The notes beneath the pieces were generated by a model. That model saw only the letters and a list, made by a program, of their open reading frames with translations, was not told the origin of the DNA and searched no databases. The position numbers and the translations under genes were made by a program. Positions 16,264 through 25,144 of a stretch of DNA of 64,000 bases are shown here, in pieces (positions within the stretch are counted from its first letter, which is position 1; each line of letters opens with the position of its first letter). Source of the DNA: Paraburkholderia sp041321145 (GTDB taxonomy: Bacteria > Pseudomonadota > Gammaproteobacteria > Burkholderiales > Burkholderiaceae); contig NZ_JBGGWA010000016.1 in NCBI RefSeq assembly GCF_041321145.1, positions 73,875-137,874 of the forward strand, written 5' to 3'.

Positions 16264-17238
16264 ATGACCATGATGAACCCAAGGCAAGCTGCCAGAGACC
16301 AGACTCGTACAAAAGAAACCATTGATGGGTACCTCGCCCGCGCGCATGGTCTCCTCTGTCGAATTGCCGATGAAATGCAGTTACCCGAAGACGCTTACCC
16401 GGCTCCTTCCGATGTAGTGGCCTACATGAGACGGCACGCGAGCGAATGGAAGTGGGCGACCTTCCGGCAGTATCAAGCGTGTCTGGTGTGCCGTTACGAG
16501 ATGGAATTCGAACGCACCGGCTACCCGCTGTTTCAGAAAACGGCCGATGAAATCCGACTCCTCCCATATGTCGACTGCAAGCCAGAACGGGAAATCGGAC
16601 GCACGTCGTCACGCAAACGAAAGGGCATCCCCAAGCGTGACTACGACGTGTTGGTCGCTAACCTCGCGAACCCATCACGTGACGGCGACTATTCGCGGAG
16701 AACAGCCCTCTGGTTGATGAGTGCCATTGTGACGGGGCTGCGACCTTGCGAATGGCAGCACGCAAATCTGTCCGAGGACCAAGCAGCACTAGTCGTCAGA
16801 AACGCAAAGGCCACAAACGGACGTGCGACCGGTGAGCATCGTGTCATCCCTGTACATTCGGGCGATCTACCGATTGTTCGAGCGCACCTGGAATCGCTGC
16901 GCGAACTTCAAGCGCGGGGAATTCAATTCTCGGCCATTCAGAAGGGGTGCAGCCAAGCTCTACGTCGGCTGTGTAAGGCACTATGGCCGGGCGATACCAA
17001 GCGTACCTATGCCCTCTATTCTGCTCGGCATCAGTTTTCGGCGAACGCTAAGGCAATCGCTTCGCCCGACGAGGTGGCAGCACTGCTGGGGCATCGATCC
17101 ATCCGGACAGCGCGCCGACACTACGCTCAGCGCCGCAGCGCGTGGATTGAATTCAAGCAAAGACAGGCAGATGTCCGAAAGCTAAATGAAACAGTCAATC
17201 GCGCGTCCTCACCATCATCGAGGTCGAGGCCCTGCTAA
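16264..17238 (+). CDS. Internal tyrosine recombinase
   Basis: This is a 324-residue tyrosine recombinase unlike the two integrases at the island end. Visible boxes are VTGLRPCEW (Arg), YSARHQFSANAKA (His and Arg-type box), LLGHRSIRTARRHYAQ (His and Tyr). It lacks an obvious arm-binding domain. It sits between the cargo block and the conjugation remnant, so it may have carried the cargo in, resolved plasmid dimers or served a shufflon. I see no shufflon repeats by the PilV gene. The start is uncertain (16252 or 16264). Confidence 0.82.
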   Translation: MTMMNPRQAARDQTRTKETIDGYLARAHGLLCRIADEMQLPEDAYPAPSDVVAYMRRHASEWKWATFRQYQACLVCRYEMEFERTGYPLFQKTADEIRLLPYVDCKPEREIGRTSSRKRKGIPKRDYDVLVANLANPSRDGDYSRRTALWLMSAIVTGLRPCEWQHANLSEDQAALVVRNAKATNGRATGEHRVIPVHSGDLPIVRAHLESLRELQARGIQFSAIQKGCSQALRRLCKALWPGDTKRTYALYSARHQFSANAKAIASPDEVAALLGHRSIRTARRHYAQRRSAWIEFKQRQADVRKLNETVNRASSPSSRSRPC

Positions 17239-17675
17239 TCGATTCAATCAGCCGAGACAGATGATTGCTCCATCGATATCGCTGAACTAAAGTTACCCAT
17301 CCCGAACATCGCGTGGCCGCCTTACCAGCCTAGAGACACGCCAACGTTCAGCACCACCCCAGTACGCGTCCACAGCTACCAGAAGAACGCACGAGCTCGT
17401 TCCTTTCTTCGATTTACGTAAGCAATGCCTTTCGAACCGGCAAAGAAATCGGCTCGCTCTCCGACTTTTTGTTTGTTAGGCAATTTTCCCAGCCTACGAG
17501 AAAAAATATTTCCGCGAGTTTGAACTATAGGACAAACCGGTACTTGCCGAATTATCTGTGTCGGTGATAATTGATTATCTTTAATTAGATTACCTTAAAA
17601 GAATGTCGGTACGACGACCGGCTGGAACCGGCCGCCGCACCTGATCACACATAGACCTGTACGAGAGGCCAACGC
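17239..17675. other. 437-bp intergenic region, no gene seen
   Basis: It separates the recombinase from the conjugation-like cluster. AT-rich from about 17490 to 17610, which probably holds the promoter of the genes starting at 17676. No repeat or RNA gene was recognised. Confidence 0.5.
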
Positions 17676-17888
17676 ATGACTACCCGCATTCTACAAGCAA
17701 GTCACCCCCTTTCTTCGCTGCCGTTCGACACCGATTTATCGGTTGTCTTCGAGACCGAAGACGTGTGGCACATGTCGCTCCAACGCTTGGAAACCCTCAT
17801 TGAGCGCACTGCACCCGGCGAGACGCGGGCGTATCTGTACGGCCTATATGACATGCGCCGTTCCGTGGTGTATGCCGGGGGCAGTTGA
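17676..17888 (+). CDS. Hypothetical protein, 70 residues, head of the transfer-like cluster
   Basis: It starts after GAGAGGCC, begins MTTRILQASHP and is mostly soluble, with no recognised domain. It stops 1 bp before the next gene start, so it is co-transcribed with the TraW-, PilV- and TraY-like genes. The function is unknown. Confidence 0.5.
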   Translation: MTTRILQASHPLSSLPFDTDLSVVFETEDVWHMSLQRLETLIERTAPGETRAYLYGLYDMRRSVVYAGGS

Positions 17889-17889
17889 C

Positions 17890-18234
17890 ATGGTGATTCG
17901 AAAAATCATTTGCGCCTACGTGCTCGCTGTTGTCTCGGCGTCAACGCTCGCCGATCAACAAAGCACGTCCGACATGCTTGCAGCCGCACAAGCGGCGGCC
18001 GATGCGCGTCACGCCGAAGCGCTCGCACATTTACAGCAGGTTCAGATCGACAACGATGCGGCACTGGACCGCGCAGTGACCGCGTGCGAGTGCGCGAACG
18101 GTGTGTCGGTGATGCGCCAAATGACCATGAGGCAGTGGCTTGCAGAAGGAAAAGTCATTGCCATGAAAGTGCGGCTGTTGGAACTGTTCGTGTCCGCTCC
18201 GACCGCGATGCGTCTCGAATCTACCTGCCACTGA
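17890..18234 (+). CDS. Exported protein of the transfer cluster, 114 residues
   Basis: It starts at ATG 17890. The first 21 residues (MVIRKIICAYVLAVVSASTLA) are split between a basic n-region and a hydrophobic core, a signal peptide cut after TLA. The mature part is helical and Ala-rich, with one Cys pair (ACEC) and a final Cys. The family is unrecognised. Its position just before the TraW-like gene suggests a periplasmic part of the same apparatus. Confidence 0.55.
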   Translation: MVIRKIICAYVLAVVSASTLADQQSTSDMLAAAQAAADARHAEALAHLQQVQIDNDAALDRAVTACECANGVSVMRQMTMRQWLAEGKVIAMKVRLLELFVSAPTAMRLESTCH

Positions 18235-18244
18235 GGACGCCACT

Positions 18245-19453
18245 GTGAAAATCACCCAGATCAAACTGAGCGCCACGCTCGCAGGAGCCGCACTGCTCTC
18301 GGTCAGCAGTAGTGCCTTCGCCGTATGTGACGGATGTGTCGTCAGCGCGATCACAGAGGCACAACTGACAGTTCAAACGGCAATCGCCTCTCTCGGCACA
18401 TCGTTATCCACAATTTTGAACGAGATCGATACTGACATAGCCAGCGTCGGATCGAAGATGTCCGACAGCGTCGTTCAGGCGTCCAACACGCAGCGCGAAA
18501 TGGCGCTCGAAGTGCAGCGGCAACAGGAAATGGATCAGGTTGCTCGGGAAACCGAGTTGCCCATCGATCCCTGTGCTACGTCGAGCAGCAACTATGCATT
18601 GCAGGCCATCCATAGCGCTGCCACAACAGCGTCGAGCTATCGGCCCGGTGGCTCGCATGTTAGCTATGCACCGCTCGATAAGGCGCTCAACTCACCCGCC
18701 CCTTCGGTTGAGGCATCGCGTCGAGCTTCAGCAAGCATCCACGCCGACAACTATTGCAGTCCGCTCGAACTGCAAATGGGCTACGCTGGCTGCAAAACTT
18801 CCACTATGCCGGACGCCGATGCGGACGTGGATTCTGTTCTCATCGGTGCAGGCATGCCGGGGAAAAGCATAGATCTGACGTTCACACCGCAGCAGCAGGA
18901 CGCGGCGCGCGCCTATGCCCGTATGTCAATCGATCCGCAACCGCCCGAGAGCATCACCAAGGCTGAGGCCAGCACGGAAACGGGCAAGCTATATATCGCG
19001 ATGCAAAAGGCGTATCAGGCGAACATGTCGTCTGCAATCAAGCCCATGAACGACCTGATTGCGTCGCGCATGCCATTCCCCGGTAGCGCCCAACTGATCC
19101 AAGACATCAAGCAGTCAGACGCTGCGGCTCAGTATTTCAATGCGAACGCATCAAGCGTTGCCAAGAGCACGGGCACCATGAGCCTCGCGGAACTCGAAGA
19201 CTTCGAGGCAGGCCGCCGTTGGCAAAATCCTTACTGGCAAATCGAATTCGGTGCAGTGGCCGACCCGACGAAACTCCAGCGTGAACAGCTTCTCACCCAA
19301 GCATTTTTGGTTGATCAGGTTCATGAACTGGTCAAAGCCGTGAGGCAATCGAATGTCCTGTCTGGGCAATCACTTGCTGCACACGAACGCTCGACCGATC
19401 GTCCTGCAATCGAAGCGCAACTTCAGCGCGTACGCGCGACTAATGCCCGGTGA
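18245..19453 (+). CDS. TraW-like exported protein of an I-type conjugation system
   Basis: This 402-residue protein has a signal peptide (cleavage after SSAFA) and a mature N-terminus VCDGCVVSAI, with further Cys residues. The central part is helical (IASVGSKMSDSVVQASNTQREM). Size, export and position three genes before TraY match IncI-type TraW, but the sequence match is from memory, so the name is tentative. GTG start after GAGG. It probably works in the cell envelope with the TraX- and TraY-like proteins. Confidence 0.5.
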   Translation: MKITQIKLSATLAGAALLSVSSSAFAVCDGCVVSAITEAQLTVQTAIASLGTSLSTILNEIDTDIASVGSKMSDSVVQASNTQREMALEVQRQQEMDQVARETELPIDPCATSSSNYALQAIHSAATTASSYRPGGSHVSYAPLDKALNSPAPSVEASRRASASIHADNYCSPLELQMGYAGCKTSTMPDADADVDSVLIGAGMPGKSIDLTFTPQQQDAARAYARMSIDPQPPESITKAEASTETGKLYIAMQKAYQANMSSAIKPMNDLIASRMPFPGSAQLIQDIKQSDAAAQYFNANASSVAKSTGTMSLAELEDFEAGRRWQNPYWQIEFGAVADPTKLQREQLLTQAFLVDQVHELVKAVRQSNVLSGQSLAAHERSTDRPAIEAQLQRVRATNAR

Positions 19454-19461
19454 GCCACTAA

Positions 19462-20904
19462 ATGCATGCATTGAACCTCAATAGACTATTCATCGGCTCG
19501 CGCGCACGGCAGCGCGGCATCTATGATTTGCTCTCGCTGGGAATCGGCGCGTCCATTGCGATCGCGTTTGCGGCTACGCAAATATGGGCGCAGCGTCAGG
19601 AAATACTGTCGCAGCAGACTGCGGCGCAAGGGAACGTACTTGCTGACATCGGGAACAGTATTAACGGCGTGTATCTCGCCAAGTACTACTCGAACCTGGT
19701 CGACGGGACACCGATTGCAGGCGTCGCGAATGCGTACGCGCCCACGATGACGGAATTGCAAAACCTCAACGTGATCCCAGCCGAATACACCACAACAAGC
19801 GCCTACGGAACGCCGTACGTGATTTCACTTGCCAAGACACCGGCAGGGTGCGTTGCCCCGAGTTGCGATGTCAACGGGCTGGTGTACATCGCTGGCGCCA
19901 TTACAGATCCCTCGACCGACAAACCTTTGACGTTGGATGATGGAGCAGCGGCGATCGGCGGCGACGGAGGCTATTCGGACCTGCTGACTCCCGACACGAT
20001 CACGGGCATAAGTGCCGGATGGTCCCAAGCAAATCCGATGGGCAATGTCGCCGGCATTCTGGCAATGCGCGTGGGTTATGGTTCGAGTGGATGGGCCGCC
20101 TATGTGCGGCGCGACGGCTCACTGCCGATGGAGGGCGCTCTGAATTTCAAAGGCACGGATGGCACGTTGCATGACATTTCGAATGCAGCCACGGTCAATG
20201 CTCAGAAGGTCGTGGCGGCGGCTGGAGGGAATGTCCAAATTGGAAGTTCGACCTATTACGGAGACGGCGCGAACTCAGCGATCTATCAAACTGGATCGCT
20301 GTTCTTGCAGCATCCCGGTGGTGCGCCGGCAGACATTGCGCTCGTTGGCAATGTGAATTCGGCAGGGACGGTCACAGCGGCCGGCGCGCAGGTGAACGGC
20401 AACGCGAACGTCGCTGGACAGGCCTCGATCAACGGCAACACGATCATGGGCAACGGTACGCAGATTTACAACCCAGGTACGCAGTACATCGAGACTGGCG
20501 GCGGAAACCTGTACCTGAAGCCTTGGAACGGGGCTGGCGTGACGGTCGTAGGCGGTGGAGGCGGGAGTGGCCAATTGCTAACGACCGGGCGGCTTACGGC
20601 AAATGAATATATTCAGCCGAATGGCTATGCAAGTGCGGGCACTAGCTGCTCTCCCAACGGTTTGATTGGCAACTCAGGCAATGGGCCATTGTTTTGCCAA
20701 AACTATGTCTGGCAATCGCCTGGTCAAACACCTTCGGGAACGATGTGTGGCTACGACGATGTTCAGGGAGGCACGGGAAACGAAAATCAATCTTGGCTCT
20801 GCGGTGGATACGATCCGTTTCGAAACGGCTGTCCCGCTGGTTACTACCTGGCGAACGTCGGAGCAGCGCAGGAGCACTGGTTCTATTCGTGCCTGAAGTC
20901 GTAA
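19462..20904 (+). CDS. PilV-like minor pilin / pilus-tip adhesin
   Basis: This 480-residue protein has a type IV prepilin-like N-terminus (QRGIYDLLSLGIGASIAIAF, with cleavage likely after Gly) and then the shufflon-type PilV body: a Gly/Asn-rich repetitive middle (VNGNANVAGQASINGNTIMG) and a Cys-containing C-terminus (CSPNG, CGYDD, CPAGYYLANV). In IncI plasmids PilV tips the thin pilus and chooses recipients, and its C-terminus is switched by a shufflon. Here one fixed C-terminus is seen and no inverted segments follow. It lies between the TraW- and TraX-like genes, unlike the usual separate pil operon. Confidence 0.75.
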   Translation: MHALNLNRLFIGSRARQRGIYDLLSLGIGASIAIAFAATQIWAQRQEILSQQTAAQGNVLADIGNSINGVYLAKYYSNLVDGTPIAGVANAYAPTMTELQNLNVIPAEYTTTSAYGTPYVISLAKTPAGCVAPSCDVNGLVYIAGAITDPSTDKPLTLDDGAAAIGGDGGYSDLLTPDTITGISAGWSQANPMGNVAGILAMRVGYGSSGWAAYVRRDGSLPMEGALNFKGTDGTLHDISNAATVNAQKVVAAAGGNVQIGSSTYYGDGANSAIYQTGSLFLQHPGGAPADIALVGNVNSAGTVTAAGAQVNGNANVAGQASINGNTIMGNGTQIYNPGTQYIETGGGNLYLKPWNGAGVTVVGGGGGSGQLLTTGRLTANEYIQPNGYASAGTSCSPNGLIGNSGNGPLFCQNYVWQSPGQTPSGTMCGYDDVQGGTGNENQSWLCGGYDPFRNGCPAGYYLANVGAAQEHWFYSCLKS

Positions 20905-20958
20905 GGGTTGCCCATTTCGACATTACGAATCGAACAGAACATAGCTGAAGGTGGCTCC

Positions 20959-21405
20959 ATGAAACGTCTCAACCACTTTATGTATGTAATCGCGGCTATC
21001 CCCCTCGTCGTGCGACGTCGCCGCGCACGCGGGGGACTCACTCACAACCAGTTCAAAGACGCTTGCCTCATCACGCAAATCTGCGGCCTCGTGCATTGCT
21101 TTTTACTCGCCTCCGTGTGGTGGGCCCGCAACCATCATAACGAAACGAACTGGCTCGGTGTTGGCCTAGCAGTAGCGTGGGTTGTTTTTTTCTGGTGGTT
21201 CCTCTTGAAACAGGCCTACACAAAGCTCGAAAACGCAGTCGAGAAGGAGATTCACGATGAGCAACGAATCGAAGAAAGCCGGCATCGGCCGCCGTGTCGC
21301 ACGCGCGAGCTTGTACATCATCCCCGGCTATCCGATCTTCCGGGCCTTCAAGTCCGCGAAAGACGCGATGGGAACCGGCGCAAAGACAGTGCGCGACCTG
21401 ACTGA
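20959..21405 (+). CDS. Small membrane protein of the transfer cluster, with an overlapping tail
   Basis: The product has 148 residues. ATG 20959 follows AAGGTGG. Two membrane segments are visible (ITQICGLVHCFLLASVWW and VGLAVAWVVFFWWFLL). The last 50 residues are read inside the next gene in another frame (149-bp overlap) and are Arg-rich and unlike a conserved domain. This may be a true overlap, or the original stop was lost by a frameshift near 21250. The function is unrecognised. Confidence 0.5.
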   Translation: MKRLNHFMYVIAAIPLVVRRRRARGGLTHNQFKDACLITQICGLVHCFLLASVWWARNHHNETNWLGVGLAVAWVVFFWWFLLKQAYTKLENAVEKEIHDEQRIEESRHRPPCRTRELVHHPRLSDLPGLQVRERRDGNRRKDSARPD

Positions 21406-21778
21406 TGAAATCGACCGGCAAAAGCCGACAAGCCGCCATGTCAGAAGCTATCGCGAAGCGCTCGCACTCCGGTCGGCCGACGCACTTCCGCTGAAGCGGA
21501 TCGCGCAAGACTGCCTCAACAAGAAACGCGTGTGCCTCGTCTTCGTCACGCTATGCGGCTTGTATGTCATTTGGGGGGTGTTCGGCGGGGACATTTTCGC
21601 CGTGGTGAACGGCATGCTCGGCCTCTGTCTGCCGATGCTGTTTGCGGTCAAGTACGAGCATCGCCTATGGCAGATGGAAACAGGTCCGCAGCGGCCCGAC
21701 GAGCCGCTCGGCAACTACGGCGACTTCTTCCGAGCGCAAGGTGCATTGATACGCCTGTTCAATCCTCGCCTCTTCTAG
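21257..21778 (+). CDS. TraX-like membrane protein
   Basis: This 173-residue protein has two hydrophobic segments (VCLVFVTLCGLYVIWGVF and AVVNGMLGLCLPMLFAV) and cytosolic basic ends. It starts after AAGGAG. Its position immediately before the TraY/DotA-like gene fits TraX of IncI plasmids (order traW-traX-traY). The assignment rests on context more than on residues. Confidence 0.5.
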   Translation: MSNESKKAGIGRRVARASLYIIPGYPIFRAFKSAKDAMGTGAKTVRDLTDEIDRQKPTSRHVRSYREALALRSADALPLKRIAQDCLNKKRVCLVFVTLCGLYVIWGVFGGDIFAVVNGMLGLCLPMLFAVKYEHRLWQMETGPQRPDEPLGNYGDFFRAQGALIRLFNPRLF

Positions 21779-21790
21779 CCAGGTGTGTCG

Positions 21791-23998
21791 ATGAAAAATC
21801 TCAAGCAACTCCAGCGGGGAGCGTTAGCAACCGCGTTTCTTATGGTGGCGGCAACATCGTTTGCGCAGCAGCAGTCCGTATCGATCGGCGATATCCAGAA
21901 CGCGGCGAACCGAAGTGGTGACAAGTCTATGTCCCTGCTCCAACTGGTGTTCGGGCCAGCAGTACACAACCCGCTCGCTGCCGGCAGCGGAGCGGGCGGC
22001 ATGGTCGCGCAAATGTTTCTCGTGCTGAACTCGTGCGTGCTCGCAGTGGGCGTGATTTGGGCGATGTATCACTTTAGTGCTGCGCTTGTCGCGACCGGGC
22101 AGGACGGCGAATTCATGGGGCAAAAAAAGTCATCGCCATGGTTCATCATCCGCACCAGCGTTGGGTTCTCATCTCTCGTACCGGTGTTCGGTGGCTTCAG
22201 CGGCGTGCAGATGGTGATGCTGTGGGGAACCATGCTCGGTGTCGGCATCGCCAATCTCACGCTGGATGCCGCCGTGAACGTGCTCAACACGGGTGGCTCG
22301 ATGATCGCGACGCCGGCAGCGCCGCAGGCTACGACGCTTGCAAAAGCCCTGTTCGAAGCGAACCTGTGTGCTCAGTCGGCCAACACGGCGATCGACAACA
22401 TGCCGAACGATAGCGGCGTGTCCGTAGATCCAGCCGAGAAGTTCAACCCGATCGCGACAAGCACCAAGATCGTCCTGATGAATCAGCGCGGCCTTTCGTG
22501 CGGCGGGGCAGAAATCAACCTTGCACCGCCGCCGTCGATGCCGGAATACGATGGCATGGTCGTCTATTCGGCCGATCCGAACGCGGCCTACTCACAAATG
22601 CTCAGCGCACATCAAAACGCGCTGACCACGATGCAGTCCATCTTGTTAGCCGCAGCTCAGGCTTACGTGTCTGCGGTGAACGGGCAATCGCTGCCGGCCG
22701 ATCCCGAGAACACCATCAACATGGCGGCATTGCAATATCAGTCTTCGATTACGCAAGCGATCTCGAACTCATCAAGCGCGATCAATGGACTGGCGAGCGT
22801 CATCCAGTCGAACCTGCAACGGGACGGCTGGATCATGATGGGCGCTTGGTATCAGACCTTCGCACAAGCCAATACGCAGGTCAGCAACCTGGCGGACGCG
22901 ACGGCTGCCGCAGTGCCCGGCACGGGTGTCGACAACATACCGTATCCGCAGCTATACCGTAAGGTGAGCACTGTTTATAGCCAACAGCTTCAACAGGACG
23001 CATCGGTTGCTACAACGCAGGACGCATTGGACAACCTTTCGACGGGTATAACCGGCGCTGATCCGAAGACCATCATCGGGAAGATCTTCAATGGGCAGGG
23101 GCTGGTGAAGTGGGTCGTTAGCTGGAACTCGGGACAAGGGCCGGGTGCCAGCACCAATCCGCTGATCGGTATGAAAAACCTTGGTGATCGCATACTCGAT
23201 GCGGGGTGGGTAGCACTCGGTGGATACGCTGGTGTCGAGGCCGCCTTGGGCGCGAAAGACACCCTGATTGGTAAGGCGGCAGAGGTCGCCACGGGCGGGA
23301 TCTCGGGACTGGTTGGTGGCATGGGCAGCGGCGTGATGAAGGCACTCGGCCCGTTCATCGTCATGCTGGTTATTACGCTGTTTTTCTTCGGCGCAATGCT
23401 GTCGATCTACATACCGATGCTACCGTTCATGGTCTGGTTCGGAGGCATTGTCGGCTGGTTTGCCGTTGTGTGTGAAAGCATGGTGGCATCGCCGTTGTGG
23501 GGGTTCGCGCACCTTGATGGCGACGGCGAAGGCATGGGCCAGCGCACAACGCACGGCTATATCTTCCTGCTCAATGTGACGTTCAGGCCCGTGTTCATGA
23601 TGTTGGGCTTTGTGTTTGGCGGGGCCGGTGTTGCCGCTCTCGGCACGCTGCTCAATTCGATGTTCGGCGTCGCCCTTCAGAACGCGCAGTACGATTCGAC
23701 AACCGGGCTGGTCAGCATCATCGGATTCATCGTCCTGTACGTGAGCATGTGCCTGTCGCTCGTGAACGGCGCTTTCTCACTTATCCACGTGATTCCCGAT
23801 CAGGTGTTTGCGTGGATCGGCGGGCAGATGGCCGGACGCGTGGGACAAGATCTGCACGACAAGACCAATCAAAATTTCGGCGCGGGGGTCAGTCAAGGAG
23901 CGAACGTTGCTCGCAGCCAAGGGCCTGCGATGCTGGGGAGCGGTGGCGCTCCGACCGACTCCAGAGACGCGGGTCGCATCTCCCGCGAAAAAATGTAG
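21791..23998 (+). CDS. DotA/TraY family inner-membrane protein
   Basis: This 735-residue protein has a signal peptide (ending ATSFAQQ) and then the DotA/TraY core. Visible segments are SLLQLVFGPAVHN, MVAQMFLVLNSCVLAVGVIW, SPWFIIRTSVGFSSLVPVF and MVMLWGTMLGVGIAN; several further membrane helices lie in the C-terminal third, around FFGAMLSIYIPMLPFMVW. DotA/TraY is an inner-membrane component of I-type (Dot/Icm-like) T4SS. It is the last gene before a terminator. None of the ATPases, DotC/D or relaxase genes are in the window, so the machine is incomplete here. Confidence 0.85.
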   Translation: MKNLKQLQRGALATAFLMVAATSFAQQQSVSIGDIQNAANRSGDKSMSLLQLVFGPAVHNPLAAGSGAGGMVAQMFLVLNSCVLAVGVIWAMYHFSAALVATGQDGEFMGQKKSSPWFIIRTSVGFSSLVPVFGGFSGVQMVMLWGTMLGVGIANLTLDAAVNVLNTGGSMIATPAAPQATTLAKALFEANLCAQSANTAIDNMPNDSGVSVDPAEKFNPIATSTKIVLMNQRGLSCGGAEINLAPPPSMPEYDGMVVYSADPNAAYSQMLSAHQNALTTMQSILLAAAQAYVSAVNGQSLPADPENTINMAALQYQSSITQAISNSSSAINGLASVIQSNLQRDGWIMMGAWYQTFAQANTQVSNLADATAAAVPGTGVDNIPYPQLYRKVSTVYSQQLQQDASVATTQDALDNLSTGITGADPKTIIGKIFNGQGLVKWVVSWNSGQGPGASTNPLIGMKNLGDRILDAGWVALGGYAGVEAALGAKDTLIGKAAEVATGGISGLVGGMGSGVMKALGPFIVMLVITLFFFGAMLSIYIPMLPFMVWFGGIVGWFAVVCESMVASPLWGFAHLDGDGEGMGQRTTHGYIFLLNVTFRPVFMMLGFVFGGAGVAALGTLLNSMFGVALQNAQYDSTTGLVSIIGFIVLYVSMCLSLVNGAFSLIHVIPDQVFAWIGGQMAGRVGQDLHDKTNQNFGAGVSQGANVARSQGPAMLGSGGAPTDSRDAGRISREKM

Positions 23999-24005
23999 CA
24001 AAACT

Positions 24006-24031
24006 CCCGTCCATCCGACGGGCGTTTCTTT
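24006..24031 (+). terminator. Terminator after the transfer cluster
   Basis: Stem CCCGTC/GACGGG with a 5-base loop and a following CGTTTCTTT. It begins 8 bp after the TraY-like stop. Confidence 0.7.
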
Positions 24032-24044
24032 GTGAAGTGGGGGG

Positions 24045-24308
24045 CTACGCGACGCGACGGCCTGATGCTACGACAGCGTCGAAATCCTTGTCATAGATCC
24101 GCTGGCGATTCTGTTGCACCATCAGGTAATTCGATGGAGCAACTTTTGCCAGTTCTCTCAGGGCCGCGTCCTTCAACGCCTTGTTGCCCGCAAGGTTCGC
24201 ATTTGCCGCCAACAACTGTTGCTCAAGATTTTTCGCGTAGGTCTTCCAGTCTGCTGCGTTCCGCTCGGCAGCGAAAGCTCTGCCAAGCGCGGCTCCGTTA
24301 TCGCTCAT
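24045..24308 (-). CDS. Hypothetical protein, 87 residues
   Basis: Starts at ATG 24308 after GAGGGC; begins MSDNGAALGRAF. It is a single, mostly helical Ala-rich protein without a recognised domain. It follows the 122-residue gene by 10 bp on the same strand, so the two probably share a transcript. Confidence 0.5.
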   Translation of the reverse strand: MSDNGAALGRAFAAERNAADWKTYAKNLEQQLLAANANLAGNKALKDAALRELAKVAPSNYLMVQQNRQRIYDKDFDAVVASGRRVA

Positions 24309-24318
24309 TCTTGTGCCC

Positions 24319-24687
24319 TCATTGCCTGAGTCCATTATTTTTCAATATATCGGGAGCCGCCTGACCCTCGCAAGAGTCTTTTTCGCGACCTTGGTCGTCC
24401 TCACCGCCAACAATTTGGCCAGTCCGGCGGTCAAGGTAGACCGGCTTGATGCCCTTGGTTTCCAGTTCGCGTACTGCCTCTGCGACGGATGCGTTGGCTC
24501 GCTGCAAAAATTCAGGGCTGGTCATGTAGCGGCCTAGTTTGTCGGCTGGCATGGCGTATTCTCCTATTATTACAAGCATACGCCGACTGCCCGGACCCTC
24601 GAGAGTGTTGATTTCGCCTGCTGCACCGCACAGGCGCGACCAATTAACCTCACGGTTGCCGCGCAGGCCGAAGGACATCCTGTCCAT
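24319..24687 (-). CDS. Hypothetical protein A of a paralogous pair, 122 residues
   Basis: The N-terminal third (REVNWSRLCGAAGEI) matches codon by codon the N-terminus of the gene at 25543-25926 (DEVIWSHLRGAVAEI), showing that this part is translated. I therefore place the start at ATG 24687 rather than at ATG 24552, although the latter has a better Shine-Dalgarno (AGGAG). The C-terminal part (YMTSPEFLQRANASVAEAV, then YLDRRTGQIVGGEDD) differs from the paralogue. The function is unknown; this is a small accessory protein of the plasmid backbone. Confidence 0.5.
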   Translation of the reverse strand: MDRMSFGLRGNREVNWSRLCGAAGEINTLEGPGSRRMLVIIGEYAMPADKLGRYMTSPEFLQRANASVAEAVRELETKGIKPVYLDRRTGQIVGGEDDQGREKDSCEGQAAPDILKNNGLRQ

Positions 24688-24775
24688 GTCGTCACAATCA
24701 CTTGGCATAACACCCGTCTCTTGCGACTGTGGCAGGGGCCGCGACACTCGGTACATACGACGCCTCGGGGCAGAA

Positions 24776-25144
24776 ATGGACATTCGACCGCTGCACACTG
24801 AAGATGACTATCGTGCAGCGCTGGCGGAAGTGTCGGCGCTGGTCGATCAGGACCCGGAACCCGGCACGCCGGAAGGCGACAGACTGGAGATATTGGCCAT
24901 CATCATTGAGCATTACGAGGACTCGATAGAGACGGCGCACCTGCTGCGCTCTCCGGCTGACGCTGCGCATCTGGCGCGTTCGATTGCGCAATTGCGCGCG
25001 GGCGGCCGTGTTTTCAGCGCACCGCCCACACTTGACGAAGCCAACGCCGACCGTGCAGCTCGCGATAATCCAAACTTGTCGGTCGGTTGGGCACTCAGCC
25101 CCCGCTACACTGGCAGTCGTCACCCATACAGCGACGGTCATCCT
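24776..25144 (+). pseudogene. Chimeric antitoxin remnant: HigA-type start joined to YefM-type end
   Basis: Residues 1-49 (MDIRPLHTEDDYRAALAEVS to IIEHYED) look like the N-terminus of HigA-type antitoxins. From there the text changes to SIETAHLLRSPADAAHLARS, the C-terminal half of a YefM/Phd-type antitoxin. The HigA HTH domain and any toxin gene are missing. The frame then runs without stop into the next gene. I read this as a deletion joining two toxin-antitoxin remnants. It could still be expressed. Confidence 0.5.

Noticed and set aside
20905..20958. Shufflon after the PilV-like gene
   Set aside because: No inverted 19-bp recombination repeats or alternative C-terminal segments are seen; the next gene begins at once.
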